Assembly (NCBI RefSeq): GCF_001270745.1
Contig: NZ_KQ434759.1
Span: 1 to 64,000 of the forward strand
From: Jiangella muralis
GTDB taxonomy: Bacteria; Actinomycetota; Actinomycetes; Jiangellales; Jiangellaceae
Length of the DNA stretch: 64,000 bases
Direction of reading: 5' to 3'
Position numbers and translations under genes: made by a program. The notes under the pieces were generated by a model that saw only the letters and a program-made list of their open reading frames with translations, ran no database searches and had not been told where the DNA came from. Position 1 is the stretch's first letter; the number at the start of each line of letters is the position of its first letter. Of the stretch, positions 1 to 7,173 are shown piece by piece.

Positions 1-2
1 CG

Positions 3-80
3 AGCTGCTCGCCAAACCGGCAGCAGCATGAACCGTTGCTTACACCGCTGGACGCCGCCGGGCAAAGCACCCAGCAATAG
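3..80 (+). CDS. possible 3' end of a CDS cut by the window edge
   Basis: Frame 3 is open from the window edge to a TAG at 78-80 and would end in residues resembling LLTPLDAAGQSTQQ. The stretch is short and the family cannot be named; codon use is less GC-biased than in neighbouring genes. It may be the tail of a gene that begins outside the window, or chance. Confidence 0.25.
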   Translation, partial: SCSPNRQQHEPLLTPLDAAGQSTQQ

Positions 81-183
81 GCGGGTTACTCCAAGATCAA
101 CATCGCCGGGCGGGCGGTAGCGGGCGGGCGGCCGGGCGGGCAGCCGGCGGGGGCGCTGGGCGGGCGGCGGCGAGGTCCGGGCG
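81..183. repeat. G-rich low-complexity tract
   Basis: Intergenic sequence built from repeated GGGCGGGCGG-like units on the plus strand, with several runs of three or more G. It could form G-quadruplex structure or act as a transcription barrier between the upstream gene and the minus-strand gene at 184-399. No ORF here is convincing. Confidence 0.45.
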
Positions 184-399
184 CTAGCGGCGCTCGTTGC
201 CGTGCTTGTAGTTGCCGGTGATCTTGGCCAGCAGCAGCTGCCGCTCGCGCTCGTCGGCGGCGCGGTCGAGGGCGGCGGCCAGCCGGTCGGCGGCGTTCCC
301 GCCGATGGTCGCCACGACCCGGCCGCCGCGGCTGACGCGGATGGGTCCGGCCTTCGTGACCTGGTAGTCGTACGGGTCTTCGGCGAGCTGGTCGGTCAT
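184..399 (-). CDS. small conserved hypothetical protein (71 aa)
   Basis: Soluble, charged 71-residue protein with no signal peptide or membrane segment. It begins MTDQLAEDPYDYQVTK and contains GGRVVATIGGNAADRLAAAL, a pattern I associate with short actinobacterial proteins of unknown function. The ATG at 399 is preferred over the ATG at 417 because a TACGGT -10 box (minus strand, 406-411) ends exactly six bases before it, the leaderless arrangement repeated across this window. It is divergent from the toxin-antitoxin pair and shares its short promoter region. Function unknown. Confidence 0.65.
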   Translation of the reverse strand: MTDQLAEDPYDYQVTKAGPIRVSRGGRVVATIGGNAADRLAAALDRAADERERQLLLAKITGNYKHGNERR

Positions 400-405
400 C
401 GCGAC

Positions 406-453
406 ACCGTACGACACGGAGATGGGTCACATTTTTGTGATACATTCGTCCCC
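406..453. promoter_or_regulatory. divergent leaderless promoters and operator of the toxin-antitoxin pair
   Basis: TACGGT on the minus strand (406-411) serves the gene at 184-399. TACATT on the plus strand (441-446) lies seven bases before the antitoxin ATG at 454. Between them TCACA-TTTT-TGTGA (427-440) is a perfect 5-4-5 inverted repeat directly upstream of the plus -10 box. It is placed where an antitoxin would bind for autoregulation, which is an inference. Confidence 0.5.
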
Positions 454-750
454 ATGACGGCTGCTCCCGACCACCATGTAGGGCTCCGCGAGTTGCGCCA
501 CAGCACCGGCGCCGTGCTGGCGCGGGTACGTCGCGGCGAGACCATCGATGTGACCGAGAGAGGTCGGCTCATCGCCCGGATCGTCCCCGTGGAAGACCGG
601 TCTCCTGGCCCCGTCCTGGCCGAACTGATCGAGTCCGGCCGCGTTCAGCCCGCCGAGCGCCCCGGGTATCGGCCGCGGATGCGCCCCGCCGACGGTACCA
701 ATCGGCTGGGTGAGGCACTCGCTGCGATGCGCGACGAAGAGCGCTGGTGA
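454..750 (+). CDS. type II antitoxin, Phd/YefM family
   Basis: A 98-residue antitoxin expected to neutralise the PIN toxin encoded next and to repress its own operon. The N-terminal Phd/YefM fold is visible as VGLRELRHSTGAVLARVRRG followed by IDVTERGRLIARIVPV (about residues 8-50). The C-terminal half is charged and Pro/Arg-rich, as expected for the toxin-binding tail. An in-frame extension upstream exists, but the ATG at 454 matches the family start and sits behind a -10 box at leaderless distance. The stop overlaps the toxin start by four bases (GTGA), giving coupled translation. Confidence 0.85.
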   Translation: MTAAPDHHVGLRELRHSTGAVLARVRRGETIDVTERGRLIARIVPVEDRSPGPVLAELIESGRVQPAERPGYRPRMRPADGTNRLGEALAAMRDEERW

Positions 751-1148
751 GCGTCTACTACGTCGACACGTCGGCGGCGTTGAAGCTGCTGGCAGAGGAA
801 GAGCACTCCAAGGCGTTCGCGGCGTTCTACGACGCTCATGCTTCCGACTCCTGGGTGAGTTCGGCGCTCCTGCGCATCGAGGTGGTGCGCGCGGTGGCCC
901 GCGTCCTCCCGTCGGCGCTTCCGGACGCGCGTGACCTGCTGACGGCCTTCGATTTCATCGCGATCGACGACGACATCGTCGAGCGTGCGATGGATGAGCC
1001 GGATCGGAAACTCCGCTCGCTCGACGCCATCCACCTGGCGACCGCTCGGGTACTCGACGCCGACCTCGATGCCCTGGTGACCTATGACGACCGGCTCGCG
1101 GAGGCTGCGACGGACGCCGGAATGACAGTCCTCCGGCCCGGCAGGTGA
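747..1148 (+). CDS. PIN-domain toxin, VapC family
   Basis: A 133-residue predicted Mg-dependent ribonuclease. The acidic PIN residues are present: Asp7 (YYVDTSA), Glu45 (LLRIEVVRA), Asp93 (SLDAIHLATA) and Asp114/115 (TYDDRL). Length and order match VapC toxins, which usually cleave tRNA or rRNA. It starts with a GTG overlapping the antitoxin stop, so toxin synthesis probably depends on antitoxin translation. It ends seven bases before the convergent ogt gene. The pairing of a Phd/YefM antitoxin with a PIN toxin is common. The RNA target cannot be deduced. Confidence 0.9.
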   Translation: MSVYYVDTSAALKLLAEEEHSKAFAAFYDAHASDSWVSSALLRIEVVRAVARVLPSALPDARDLLTAFDFIAIDDDIVERAMDEPDRKLRSLDAIHLATARVLDADLDALVTYDDRLAEAATDAGMTVLRPGR

Positions 1149-1155
1149 GTGGGCG

Positions 1156-1701
1156 TCAGGCGGTGAGGCCGGCGGGACTCCAGTCGAACGTGGGCGGCAG
1201 CACGCCCTCGAGCGTCAGCAGCCAGCGCTTGACCTCGAGCCCGTTGCCGCCCGACCCGCCGCTGTAGCCGCCCAGCCCGTCGCTGGCCAGCACCCGGTGG
1301 CAGGGGACGACGATGGGGAGCGGGTTGGCGCCCATGATGCCGCCGATGGCCCGGGCCGGCACCCCGGTGCCGCTGCGCTCGGCCAGCCCGCCGTAGGTGA
1401 CGGACGAGCCGTAGCCGACGGTCTCGTGCAGCGTGCGCAGCACCACGGCCGACGCCGAGCCGGGGACGTGCCGCCAGTCGATCGGGACGTCGAACGAGCG
1501 CAGCCGGCCGGCGAAGTACTCGGCCAGCTGGGTGAGGACGGGCGCCAGCCGGGCGGGGTCGTCGACCACCGGTGTGCGGCCGGAACCCAGCCGGCGACCC
1601 CAGCCGACGGCGGCGAGGCCGTCGCGGGTGACGGCCACGCTGATGCGGCCGACCGGGGTGTCGAGCCCGCCGACCGCCACGTCATCGCTCACACCGTCCA
1701 T
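1156..1701 (-). CDS. ogt: methylated-DNA--protein-cysteine methyltransferase
   Basis: Suicide repair enzyme that moves the alkyl group from O6-alkylguanine to its own cysteine. The active-site PCHRV motif (Cys134) follows an HTH segment and the arginine-finger region (VPARAIGGIMGANPLPI); GLGGYSGG follows the cysteine. At 181 residues it has the usual two-domain length. The ATG at 1701 is chosen over a GTG five codons upstream because it has a purine-rich sequence before it. It is a single gene, convergent with the toxin gene and divergent from the bioY operon. Confidence 0.9.
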   Translation of the reverse strand: MDGVSDDVAVGGLDTPVGRISVAVTRDGLAAVGWGRRLGSGRTPVVDDPARLAPVLTQLAEYFAGRLRSFDVPIDWRHVPGSASAVVLRTLHETVGYGSSVTYGGLAERSGTGVPARAIGGIMGANPLPIVVPCHRVLASDGLGGYSGGSGGNGLEVKRWLLTLEGVLPPTFDWSPAGLTA

Positions 1702-1863
1702 TCTGCCCGCCCCCACCGACAGGGTCGCTGTTGTGGAGGCCCACCAAGCCGGAGCCGCGGGGCTGGTGCGAATTGCCGACTATGTGCTGGGGCGGCTCGT
1801 CGGCCAGAGTGGAGGGACACCGCCGCGGGTCCCCGCGGCGGACGCACGTCGGAGGAGCACTCG

Positions 1864-2484
1864 ATGGCAGGAAGGTCGCGGCTGCCGGCCGCCGATCTCG
1901 CACGCATCGCCGCGTTCGCGGCGCTGACCGCCGTCCTCGGGCTGCCGGGGTCGTTCCACCTGTTCGGCAACGCGGTCCCGGTCACCCTGCAGTCGATGGG
2001 GCCGCTGCTGGCCGGCGCGATCCTCGGCGCGAAACGGGGCGCGCTGTCGCAACTGCTGCTGCTCGCGCTGGTCGCGGTCGGGCTGCCGCTGCTGGCCGGC
2101 GGACGGGGCGGGCTGGGCGTGTTCGCCGGGCCGTCGGCCGGCTACCTCGCCGGGTTCGTGGCATCGGCGTTCGTGGTCGGGCTGATCGTGGAGCGGTCCG
2201 GGCGCCGCCCGGGGATGCACTGGGTGCTGGTGGCGTGCTTGCTCGGGGCGGCGACGACGCTGGCCATCGGCATCCCGGTCCAGTCGGCGGTCACGGGGGT
2301 GCCGCTGACGGAGACGTTCCAGCTGTCGCTGGCGTTCGTCCCGGGCGATGCGGCCAAGGCGGTGTTCGCGGCGCTGGTCGCGTCGGGGGCGCAGCGGGCC
2401 TATCCGGACGCGGCGCCGGCGGCTCGCCGGGAACGGGTGGAGGGCCGTACCGGGGGCGACGACACCGGCTCCGGCCGGGCCTGA
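1864..2484 (+). CDS. bioY: biotin ECF transporter substrate-binding component BioY
   Basis: A 206-residue membrane protein with about six hydrophobic helices, the S component that binds biotin in ECF-type importers. The family pattern is seen in VPVTLQSMGPLLAGAILGAKRGALSQ split across helices 1-2, GPSAGYLAGFV, and a late VPGDAAKAVFAALVA segment. GGAGGAG at 1851-1857 is a strong ribosome-binding site. It is the first gene of a four-gene run (bioY, CoA ligase, thiolase, bioN). No ECF ATPase is encoded here, so a shared ATPase elsewhere is likely. I see no clear repressor palindrome in the 160-base leader. Confidence 0.9.
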   Translation: MAGRSRLPAADLARIAAFAALTAVLGLPGSFHLFGNAVPVTLQSMGPLLAGAILGAKRGALSQLLLLALVAVGLPLLAGGRGGLGVFAGPSAGYLAGFVASAFVVGLIVERSGRRPGMHWVLVACLLGAATTLAIGIPVQSAVTGVPLTETFQLSLAFVPGDAAKAVFAALVASGAQRAYPDAAPAARRERVEGRTGGDDTGSGRA

Positions 2485-2496
2485 GACGCTGCGTCG

Positions 2497-3756
2497 ATGC
2501 CGGTCTTCCGCGAGGTCTTGGCACACGCAGCCGCCGCACCGCACCGCGTCGCCGTCCGCTACGGCGACACGACGCGCAGTTACGCCCAGCTGGCGAGGCA
2601 CGCCGAGCGGGCCCGCCCGGACGTCAAGCCGGGCACGTTGGTCCCGCTGCCGGACGGCGACCCGGTCGCGCAGCTCACCGGGCTGCTGGCGGCCGACGCC
2701 GCCGGGGCGGTCCCGCTGTCCTGCGACCCGTCGTGGCGGCCCGAACACCGGAGGGCGTTGCTCGCGCCGCTGCCGGACGTCGTCGACGAGGCAGGGGCGC
2801 ACGACCTCGCCTGGGCCGGGTTCACGTCCGGCAGCACCGGGCGGCCGCGGGTGGTGGTCCGGTCGCGCTCGTCGTGGACCGGGTCGTTCGCCGCGACTGA
2901 CCGGCTCACCGGGGTCACCGCCGCCGACACCGTGCTGGTGCCGGGTGCGTTGTCGTGGTCGCTGACGGCGTTCGCGGCGGCGCACGCGCTGGCGGCCGGT
3001 GCGACGGTGCGGCTGACCGGTGACTGGTCGGTTCCATCGCTGCTGGCGGCTGCGCCGGACGCCGATGTCGTCCACCTGGTGCCGCACCGGCTGGCGGCGG
3101 TGCTGGACGCGCGGCCGGAGCGGCTGCGGACGGCGGTGGTCGGCGGCGCCGCGCTGGGCACGGCGTTGCGCGAGCGCGCGGCGGACGCGGGTGTCGGCGT
3201 GGTCGCCTACTACGGCGCCACCGAGCTGTCCTTCGTCGCCGTCGACCCGGACGGGACCGGGCTGCGGCCGTTCGACGGCGTCGAGATCGAGCTGCGGGCG
3301 GGCGAGGTGTGGGTGCGCTCGCCGTGGCTGGCGCACGGGTACGTCGGCGCGGCGGCCGGGCCCTTGCGCCGCGACGCGGACGGGTGGGCGACGGTCGGCG
3401 ACCTGGCCGCGGACGCCGCCGGCCCGCTGGTGCTGCGTGGACGCGGCGACGGCGCGATCCTCACCGGCGGCGCGACCGTCGTGCCGGAGGACGTCGAGGC
3501 GGTGCTGGCCGCCGTGCCCGGTGTCGAGGGCGTTGTCGTGCTGGGGCTGCCGCACGCCGGGCTCGGCCAGGTGGTCGCCGCCGTCGTGCAGGGCGACGGG
3601 GTGCGGCGGGCCGTGCTGGAGGCGACCGCCCGCGCGCGCCTGACGCCGGCCCAGCGACCGCGCCGCTGGCTCGCCGTCGACGAGCTGCCGCGCACGTCGT
3701 CCGGCAAGCCGGCTCGTGCGCTGGTCGCCGCCCTGCCTGCCCGGCCGCTGACGTGA
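2497..3756 (+). CDS. AMP-dependent acyl-CoA synthetase/ligase
   Basis: A 419-residue ANL-superfamily adenylate-forming enzyme, expected to activate a carboxylic acid as acyl-AMP and pass it to CoA. The phosphate loop TSGSTGRPR is at residues 110-118, followed by YYGATE, a weak GDL motif, the RGDGAILTGGATVVPEDVE hinge region and the catalytic lysine in LPRTSSGKPAR. The N-terminal domain is short compared with 500-residue fatty acyl-CoA ligases, similar in size to MenE. It lies 12 bases after bioY and overlaps the thiolase gene by GTGA. The substrate is unknown; a dicarboxylate or acyl precursor linked to biotin is an inference from context only. Confidence 0.85.
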   Translation: MPVFREVLAHAAAAPHRVAVRYGDTTRSYAQLARHAERARPDVKPGTLVPLPDGDPVAQLTGLLAADAAGAVPLSCDPSWRPEHRRALLAPLPDVVDEAGAHDLAWAGFTSGSTGRPRVVVRSRSSWTGSFAATDRLTGVTAADTVLVPGALSWSLTAFAAAHALAAGATVRLTGDWSVPSLLAAAPDADVVHLVPHRLAAVLDARPERLRTAVVGGAALGTALRERAADAGVGVVAYYGATELSFVAVDPDGTGLRPFDGVEIELRAGEVWVRSPWLAHGYVGAAAGPLRRDADGWATVGDLAADAAGPLVLRGRGDGAILTGGATVVPEDVEAVLAAVPGVEGVVVLGLPHAGLGQVVAAVVQGDGVRRAVLEATARARLTPAQRPRRWLAVDELPRTSSGKPARALVAALPARPLT

Positions 3757-4889
3757 CCGCGCCGGTCGTGGTCGCGGCGCGGCGCACGCCCATCGGGACC
3801 GCCGGGAAGGCGCTGCGCGAGGTGACCGTCGACCAGCTGGCCGCGCCGGTGCTGTCGGCGGTCGTCGACGACGTGTGGCCGCTCACCGCGATGCGTCCGG
3901 TCGACGACGTCGTGCTCGGCAACTGCATGGGCCCGGGCGGGAACGTCGCGCGGGTCGCGGCGCTGGCCGCCGGGTTCGACGTCGCCGTGCCGGGCGTCAC
4001 CGTCGACCGGCAGTGCGGCAGCGGGCTGGCCGCGATTCTGCAGGCCGGGCAGGCGATCCGGTCCGGCGAGGCGCGGCTGGTGCTGGCCGGCGGCGCCGAG
4101 AGTGCGTCGACGGCTCCGCAGCGGGTCGGTGCGGCCGGGCCGTACGACCGCGCGCCGTTCACCCCGCCCGAGTTCGGTGACCCGGACATGGGCGCCGCCG
4201 CCGACGACCTCGCCCGCCGCCGCGGCGTTACCCGCGGCCGGCAGGACGCCTACGCCGCCGCCAGCCACCGGAAGGCGCTGCTGGCCCGCGACGCCGGCCG
4301 GTTCGACGCCGAACTGGTGCCGGTCGGCGGGCTGGAGCGCGACGACCGGCCGCGGCCGCTCGATCCGGCCGTTCTGGCCCGGATGCCGCCCGCGTTCGTC
4401 CCGCGCGGCTCCGTCACCGTCGGCAACTCGTGCGCCAACAGCGACGGCGCCGCCGTCGTCGCGCTGACCGGCGACGACCTGCGGGCCGGACGGCCGGGGC
4501 TGCGGCTGGTGGCCGGCGCCGTCGTCGGCTGCGACCCGCGGCTGCCCGGCTGGGGCCCGGCGCCGGCGGTGCAGCGGGTGCTGGCCTCCGCGCGGGTCGC
4601 GCTGGGCGACGTCGCCGCCGTCGAGATCGTCGAGGCGTTCGCCGGCCAGGTGCTCGCCGTCACCGACGCGCTCGGGCTGGACCCGCTCGGGCCCGACGCG
4701 GGCACCGTCTGCGCCGACGGGGGCGCGCTGGCGCTCGGGCACCCGTGGGGCGCGTCGGGCGCCGTCGTCGTCGTGCGGCTGTTCGCGCGGCTGGTCCGGG
4801 GCGGCGCGCCGGCCGGGACGCTGGGCCTGGCGACCGCGGCGATCGGCGGCGGGATGGGCGTGGCCGGGCTGTTCGAGGTGGTTCGGTGA
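3753..4889 (+). CDS. thiolase-family protein with altered second catalytic cysteine
   Basis: A 378-residue acetyl-CoA acetyltransferase-like enzyme. The nucleophile motif VDRQCGSGLAAI (Cys88), NSCANSDGA and the GHPWGASG histidine (about His330) are intact. The C-terminal motif that normally reads CIGGGxG is AAIGGGMG, so the acid/base cysteine is alanine (about residue 363). Such a protein might acylate without efficient Claisen chemistry, or use another base. It starts with a GTG inside the ligase stop and overlaps bioN by GTGA, so all three are translationally coupled. The product may be a beta-ketoacyl or degraded acyl-CoA; context links it to biotin or pimelate-like substrates. Confidence 0.85.
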   Translation: MTAPVVVAARRTPIGTAGKALREVTVDQLAAPVLSAVVDDVWPLTAMRPVDDVVLGNCMGPGGNVARVAALAAGFDVAVPGVTVDRQCGSGLAAILQAGQAIRSGEARLVLAGGAESASTAPQRVGAAGPYDRAPFTPPEFGDPDMGAAADDLARRRGVTRGRQDAYAAASHRKALLARDAGRFDAELVPVGGLERDDRPRPLDPAVLARMPPAFVPRGSVTVGNSCANSDGAAVVALTGDDLRAGRPGLRLVAGAVVGCDPRLPGWGPAPAVQRVLASARVALGDVAAVEIVEAFAGQVLAVTDALGLDPLGPDAGTVCADGGALALGHPWGASGAVVVVRLFARLVRGGAPAGTLGLATAAIGGGMGVAGLFEVVR

Positions 4890-5491
4890 CGCTGCTGACC
4901 GGCGCCTACGTGGCCGGGACGTCGCCGGTGCACCGCGCGCCGGCCGGGCTGAAGCTGGCGCTGCTGGCCGTCGGGTGCACGGCGCTGGTGTTCGCGCGGT
5001 CGCTGCCGCTCGTCGGTCTGGCCGCCGTCGTGGTCGTGGGACTGTACGCGCTGGCCCGGATCGACGTGCGGGCCGCGTGGGGGCAGCTGCGGCCGCTGCG
5101 CTGGCTGGTGGTCGTGCTGCTGGTGGTGCAGGTGCTGATCGCGGACCTTCCGACGGCGGTCGCGCTGACGGGCCGGCTGGTGCTCGCGGTCGCGCTGGCC
5201 GCGCTGGTGACGTTGACGACGCGGACGACGGCCCTGATGGCGGCGCTGGAACGGGGGCTGCGGCCGCTGCGCCGGTTCGGCGTCGACCCGGCCCGCGTCT
5301 CGCTGCTGATGTCGCTCACGCTGCGCAGCGTCCCGGTCGTCGCCGGGATCGCCGGGCGCATCCGGGAAGCGCGCTGGGCCCGTGGCCGCGAGCGCAGCGT
5401 CCGCGCGTTCGCCGTCCCGCTCGTCGTCGGCGTGCTGCGGCACGCCGACGCGATGGGCGAGGCGCTGGCCGCGCGGGGCCTGGACGACTAG
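4886..5491 (+). CDS. bioN: ECF transporter transmembrane component, EcfT/BioN type
   Basis: A 201-residue CbiQ/EcfT-family membrane protein. Several hydrophobic helices are followed by a cytoplasmic helical part carrying two Ala-Arg-Gly coupling motifs (WARGRE and LAARGLDD), which contact the ECF ATPase. With bioY it should make a biotin importer, but the expected ATPase gene (bioM) is absent. The GTG start overlaps the thiolase stop. Its TAG stop shares the bases CTAG with the stop of the convergent phosphatase gene, so the two coding regions overlap tail to tail by four bases. Confidence 0.85.
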   Translation: MTLLTGAYVAGTSPVHRAPAGLKLALLAVGCTALVFARSLPLVGLAAVVVVGLYALARIDVRAAWGQLRPLRWLVVVLLVVQVLIADLPTAVALTGRLVLAVALAALVTLTTRTTALMAALERGLRPLRRFGVDPARVSLLMSLTLRSVPVVAGIAGRIREARWARGRERSVRAFAVPLVVGVLRHADAMGEALAARGLDD

Positions 5492-7068
5492 CCCGAGACC
5501 TGGGCGATGCCCGGCACGCCGGCCTCGACGGTGACGCTGGCCCGGGTGCTGACCGGTGCGCCCGGCTGCCGGACGTACGGGACGACGCGGTAATCGGTGC
5601 GCCAGGCATCCGGCGTCAGGGTGCAGGTGGCGTAGCCGCGCTGGACGTTGTGGAACTTCATGTGCGGGTTCTCGGCCAGCCAGACGGCGCCGAGCGGGTC
5701 CTGGTCGACGCCGTCGCCGCCCGCGCTGATCGACGTCGCGAGGAACTCGGCGCCCACCGTCGCCGAGCCGGGGTCGTCGAAGTTCGCCTTGAGATCGGCG
5801 GCCACGGAGCGGTGCGCGTCGCCGGTGATCACGACGAAGTTGTCCACGTCGCGCTCGCGGACGCCGTCGAGCAGCCGGGTCCGGGCCGCCGCGTAGCCGT
5901 CCCAGGTGTCCATGCCGAACGCCTGCACCGGGCCGGCCTCGTGGTCGGCCTGCATCATGAAGATCTGGTTCGCCAGCACCTTCCACGTCGCCCGCGAGTC
6001 CGCCAGCCCGTCCAGCAGCCACGCCTCCTGCGCGTCGCCGAGCATCGTCCGGGCCGGGTCCAGGCGGTCGGCGCAGTCGATCTGCCGGCCGTCGCCGCAG
6101 GCCTGGTCGTCGCGGTACTGGCGGGTGTCGACGACGTTGAAGTCGGCCAGCGTGCCGTAGCGCAGCCGCCGGTACAGCTGCATGTCCGGGCCGACCGGCA
6201 TCGACGCGCGGCGCAGCGGCATGTTCTCGTAGTACGCCTTCAGCGCGGCGATGCGGCGGGCCCGGAAGACCTCGCCGCCCACGCCGCCGCCGTCGACGTC
6301 GTCGGCCCAGTTGTTGTCGATCTCGTGGTCGTCGAGCACCACGACCCATGGCGCGGCGGCGTGCGCGGCCTGCAGGTCGGGGTCAGTCTTGTACTGGCTG
6401 TAGCGGACGCGGTAGTCGGTCAGCGAGTGGCACTCGACGGCGGGCAGGTGGGCGCGGCCGATGGTGCCGGCGCCGCCGCCCTCGTAGATGTAGTCGCCCA
6501 GCTGCACGACGAGGTCGACGTCCTCCTCCGCCAGGTGGCGGTAGGCGGTGAAGTGGCCTTCCGAGTAGTTCTGGCAGCTGGCGTAGGCGAAGCGGACCTG
6601 GCTGGGACTCGCGTCGGTGGCAGGGGCGGTGCGGGTGCGGCCGACCGGGCTCAGCTCGCTGCCGGCGCGGAACCGGTACCAGTAGTCGCGGCCCGGCTCC
6701 AGCCCATCGGCCTCCGCGTGCACCGAGTGCCCCAGCTCCGGCGTCGCCCGGACCGTGCCGGATCGCTCGATCTCGCGGAACCGCGGGTCGCGGGCGAGCT
6801 GCCACTGCACCGGGACCGCCCGCTGCGCCATCCCGCCGCTGCCGTCGGCCGCCAGCGGGTCCGGCGCCAGCCGCGTCCACAACACCACCCCGTCCGGCGC
6901 CGGATCGCCCGACGCGACACCGAGCGTGAACGGGTTGGCGCGGAACACCGGGTTCGCGCGGACCGGCGCGGCCGAGAACCCGGCCAGCGCGGCGGTGAAC
7001 GTCAGCGCGCCGCCGCCGGTCAGGGCGAGGAACCGGCGGCGGTCGAGGGTGGACGGCGATGCGGGCAC
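5488..7068 (-). CDS. phoD: exported alkaline phosphatase D family metallophosphoesterase
   Basis: A 526-residue PhoD-type enzyme hydrolysing phosphate esters or diesters outside the cell. A twin-arginine signal (DRRRFLALTGGG plus a hydrophobic run) opens the protein. An Ig-like N-terminal domain (FTLGVASGDPAPDGVVLWTR) follows, then the metal-binding core with FAYASCQNYSEG, QLGDYIYEGG, VVLDDHEIDNNW and VVITGDAHRS. The GTG at 7068 is chosen over longer frames because GGAGG lies seven bases upstream and it puts the RR motif near the N-terminus. It is last in a minus-strand series after the PHP and amidase genes. No Pho box was recognised. Confidence 0.9.
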   Translation of the reverse strand: MPASPSTLDRRRFLALTGGGALTFTAALAGFSAAPVRANPVFRANPFTLGVASGDPAPDGVVLWTRLAPDPLAADGSGGMAQRAVPVQWQLARDPRFREIERSGTVRATPELGHSVHAEADGLEPGRDYWYRFRAGSELSPVGRTRTAPATDASPSQVRFAYASCQNYSEGHFTAYRHLAEEDVDLVVQLGDYIYEGGGAGTIGRAHLPAVECHSLTDYRVRYSQYKTDPDLQAAHAAAPWVVVLDDHEIDNNWADDVDGGGVGGEVFRARRIAALKAYYENMPLRRASMPVGPDMQLYRRLRYGTLADFNVVDTRQYRDDQACGDGRQIDCADRLDPARTMLGDAQEAWLLDGLADSRATWKVLANQIFMMQADHEAGPVQAFGMDTWDGYAAARTRLLDGVRERDVDNFVVITGDAHRSVAADLKANFDDPGSATVGAEFLATSISAGGDGVDQDPLGAVWLAENPHMKFHNVQRGYATCTLTPDAWRTDYRVVPYVRQPGAPVSTRASVTVEAGVPGIAQVSG

Positions 7069-7173
7069 GGCGACCTCCGGGACGTGGGGATGTCCGATCC
7101 CATCACAGCTGTCCCGACTAGGGGTCAAGGCCGGAATGAACGTCCGGCGTCGCCCCGGTGAAGTCCCCGTCAC

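Noticed and set aside
1780-3555. Long minus-strand frame of 591 codons opposite bioY and the CoA ligase
   Set aside because: Arg/Gln/Pro-rich composition without domains; it is the antisense shadow of well-supported genes.
4250-6349. Minus-strand frame of 699 codons across thiolase, bioN and the phosphatase gene
   Set aside because: It spans several real genes in another frame and has shadow composition.
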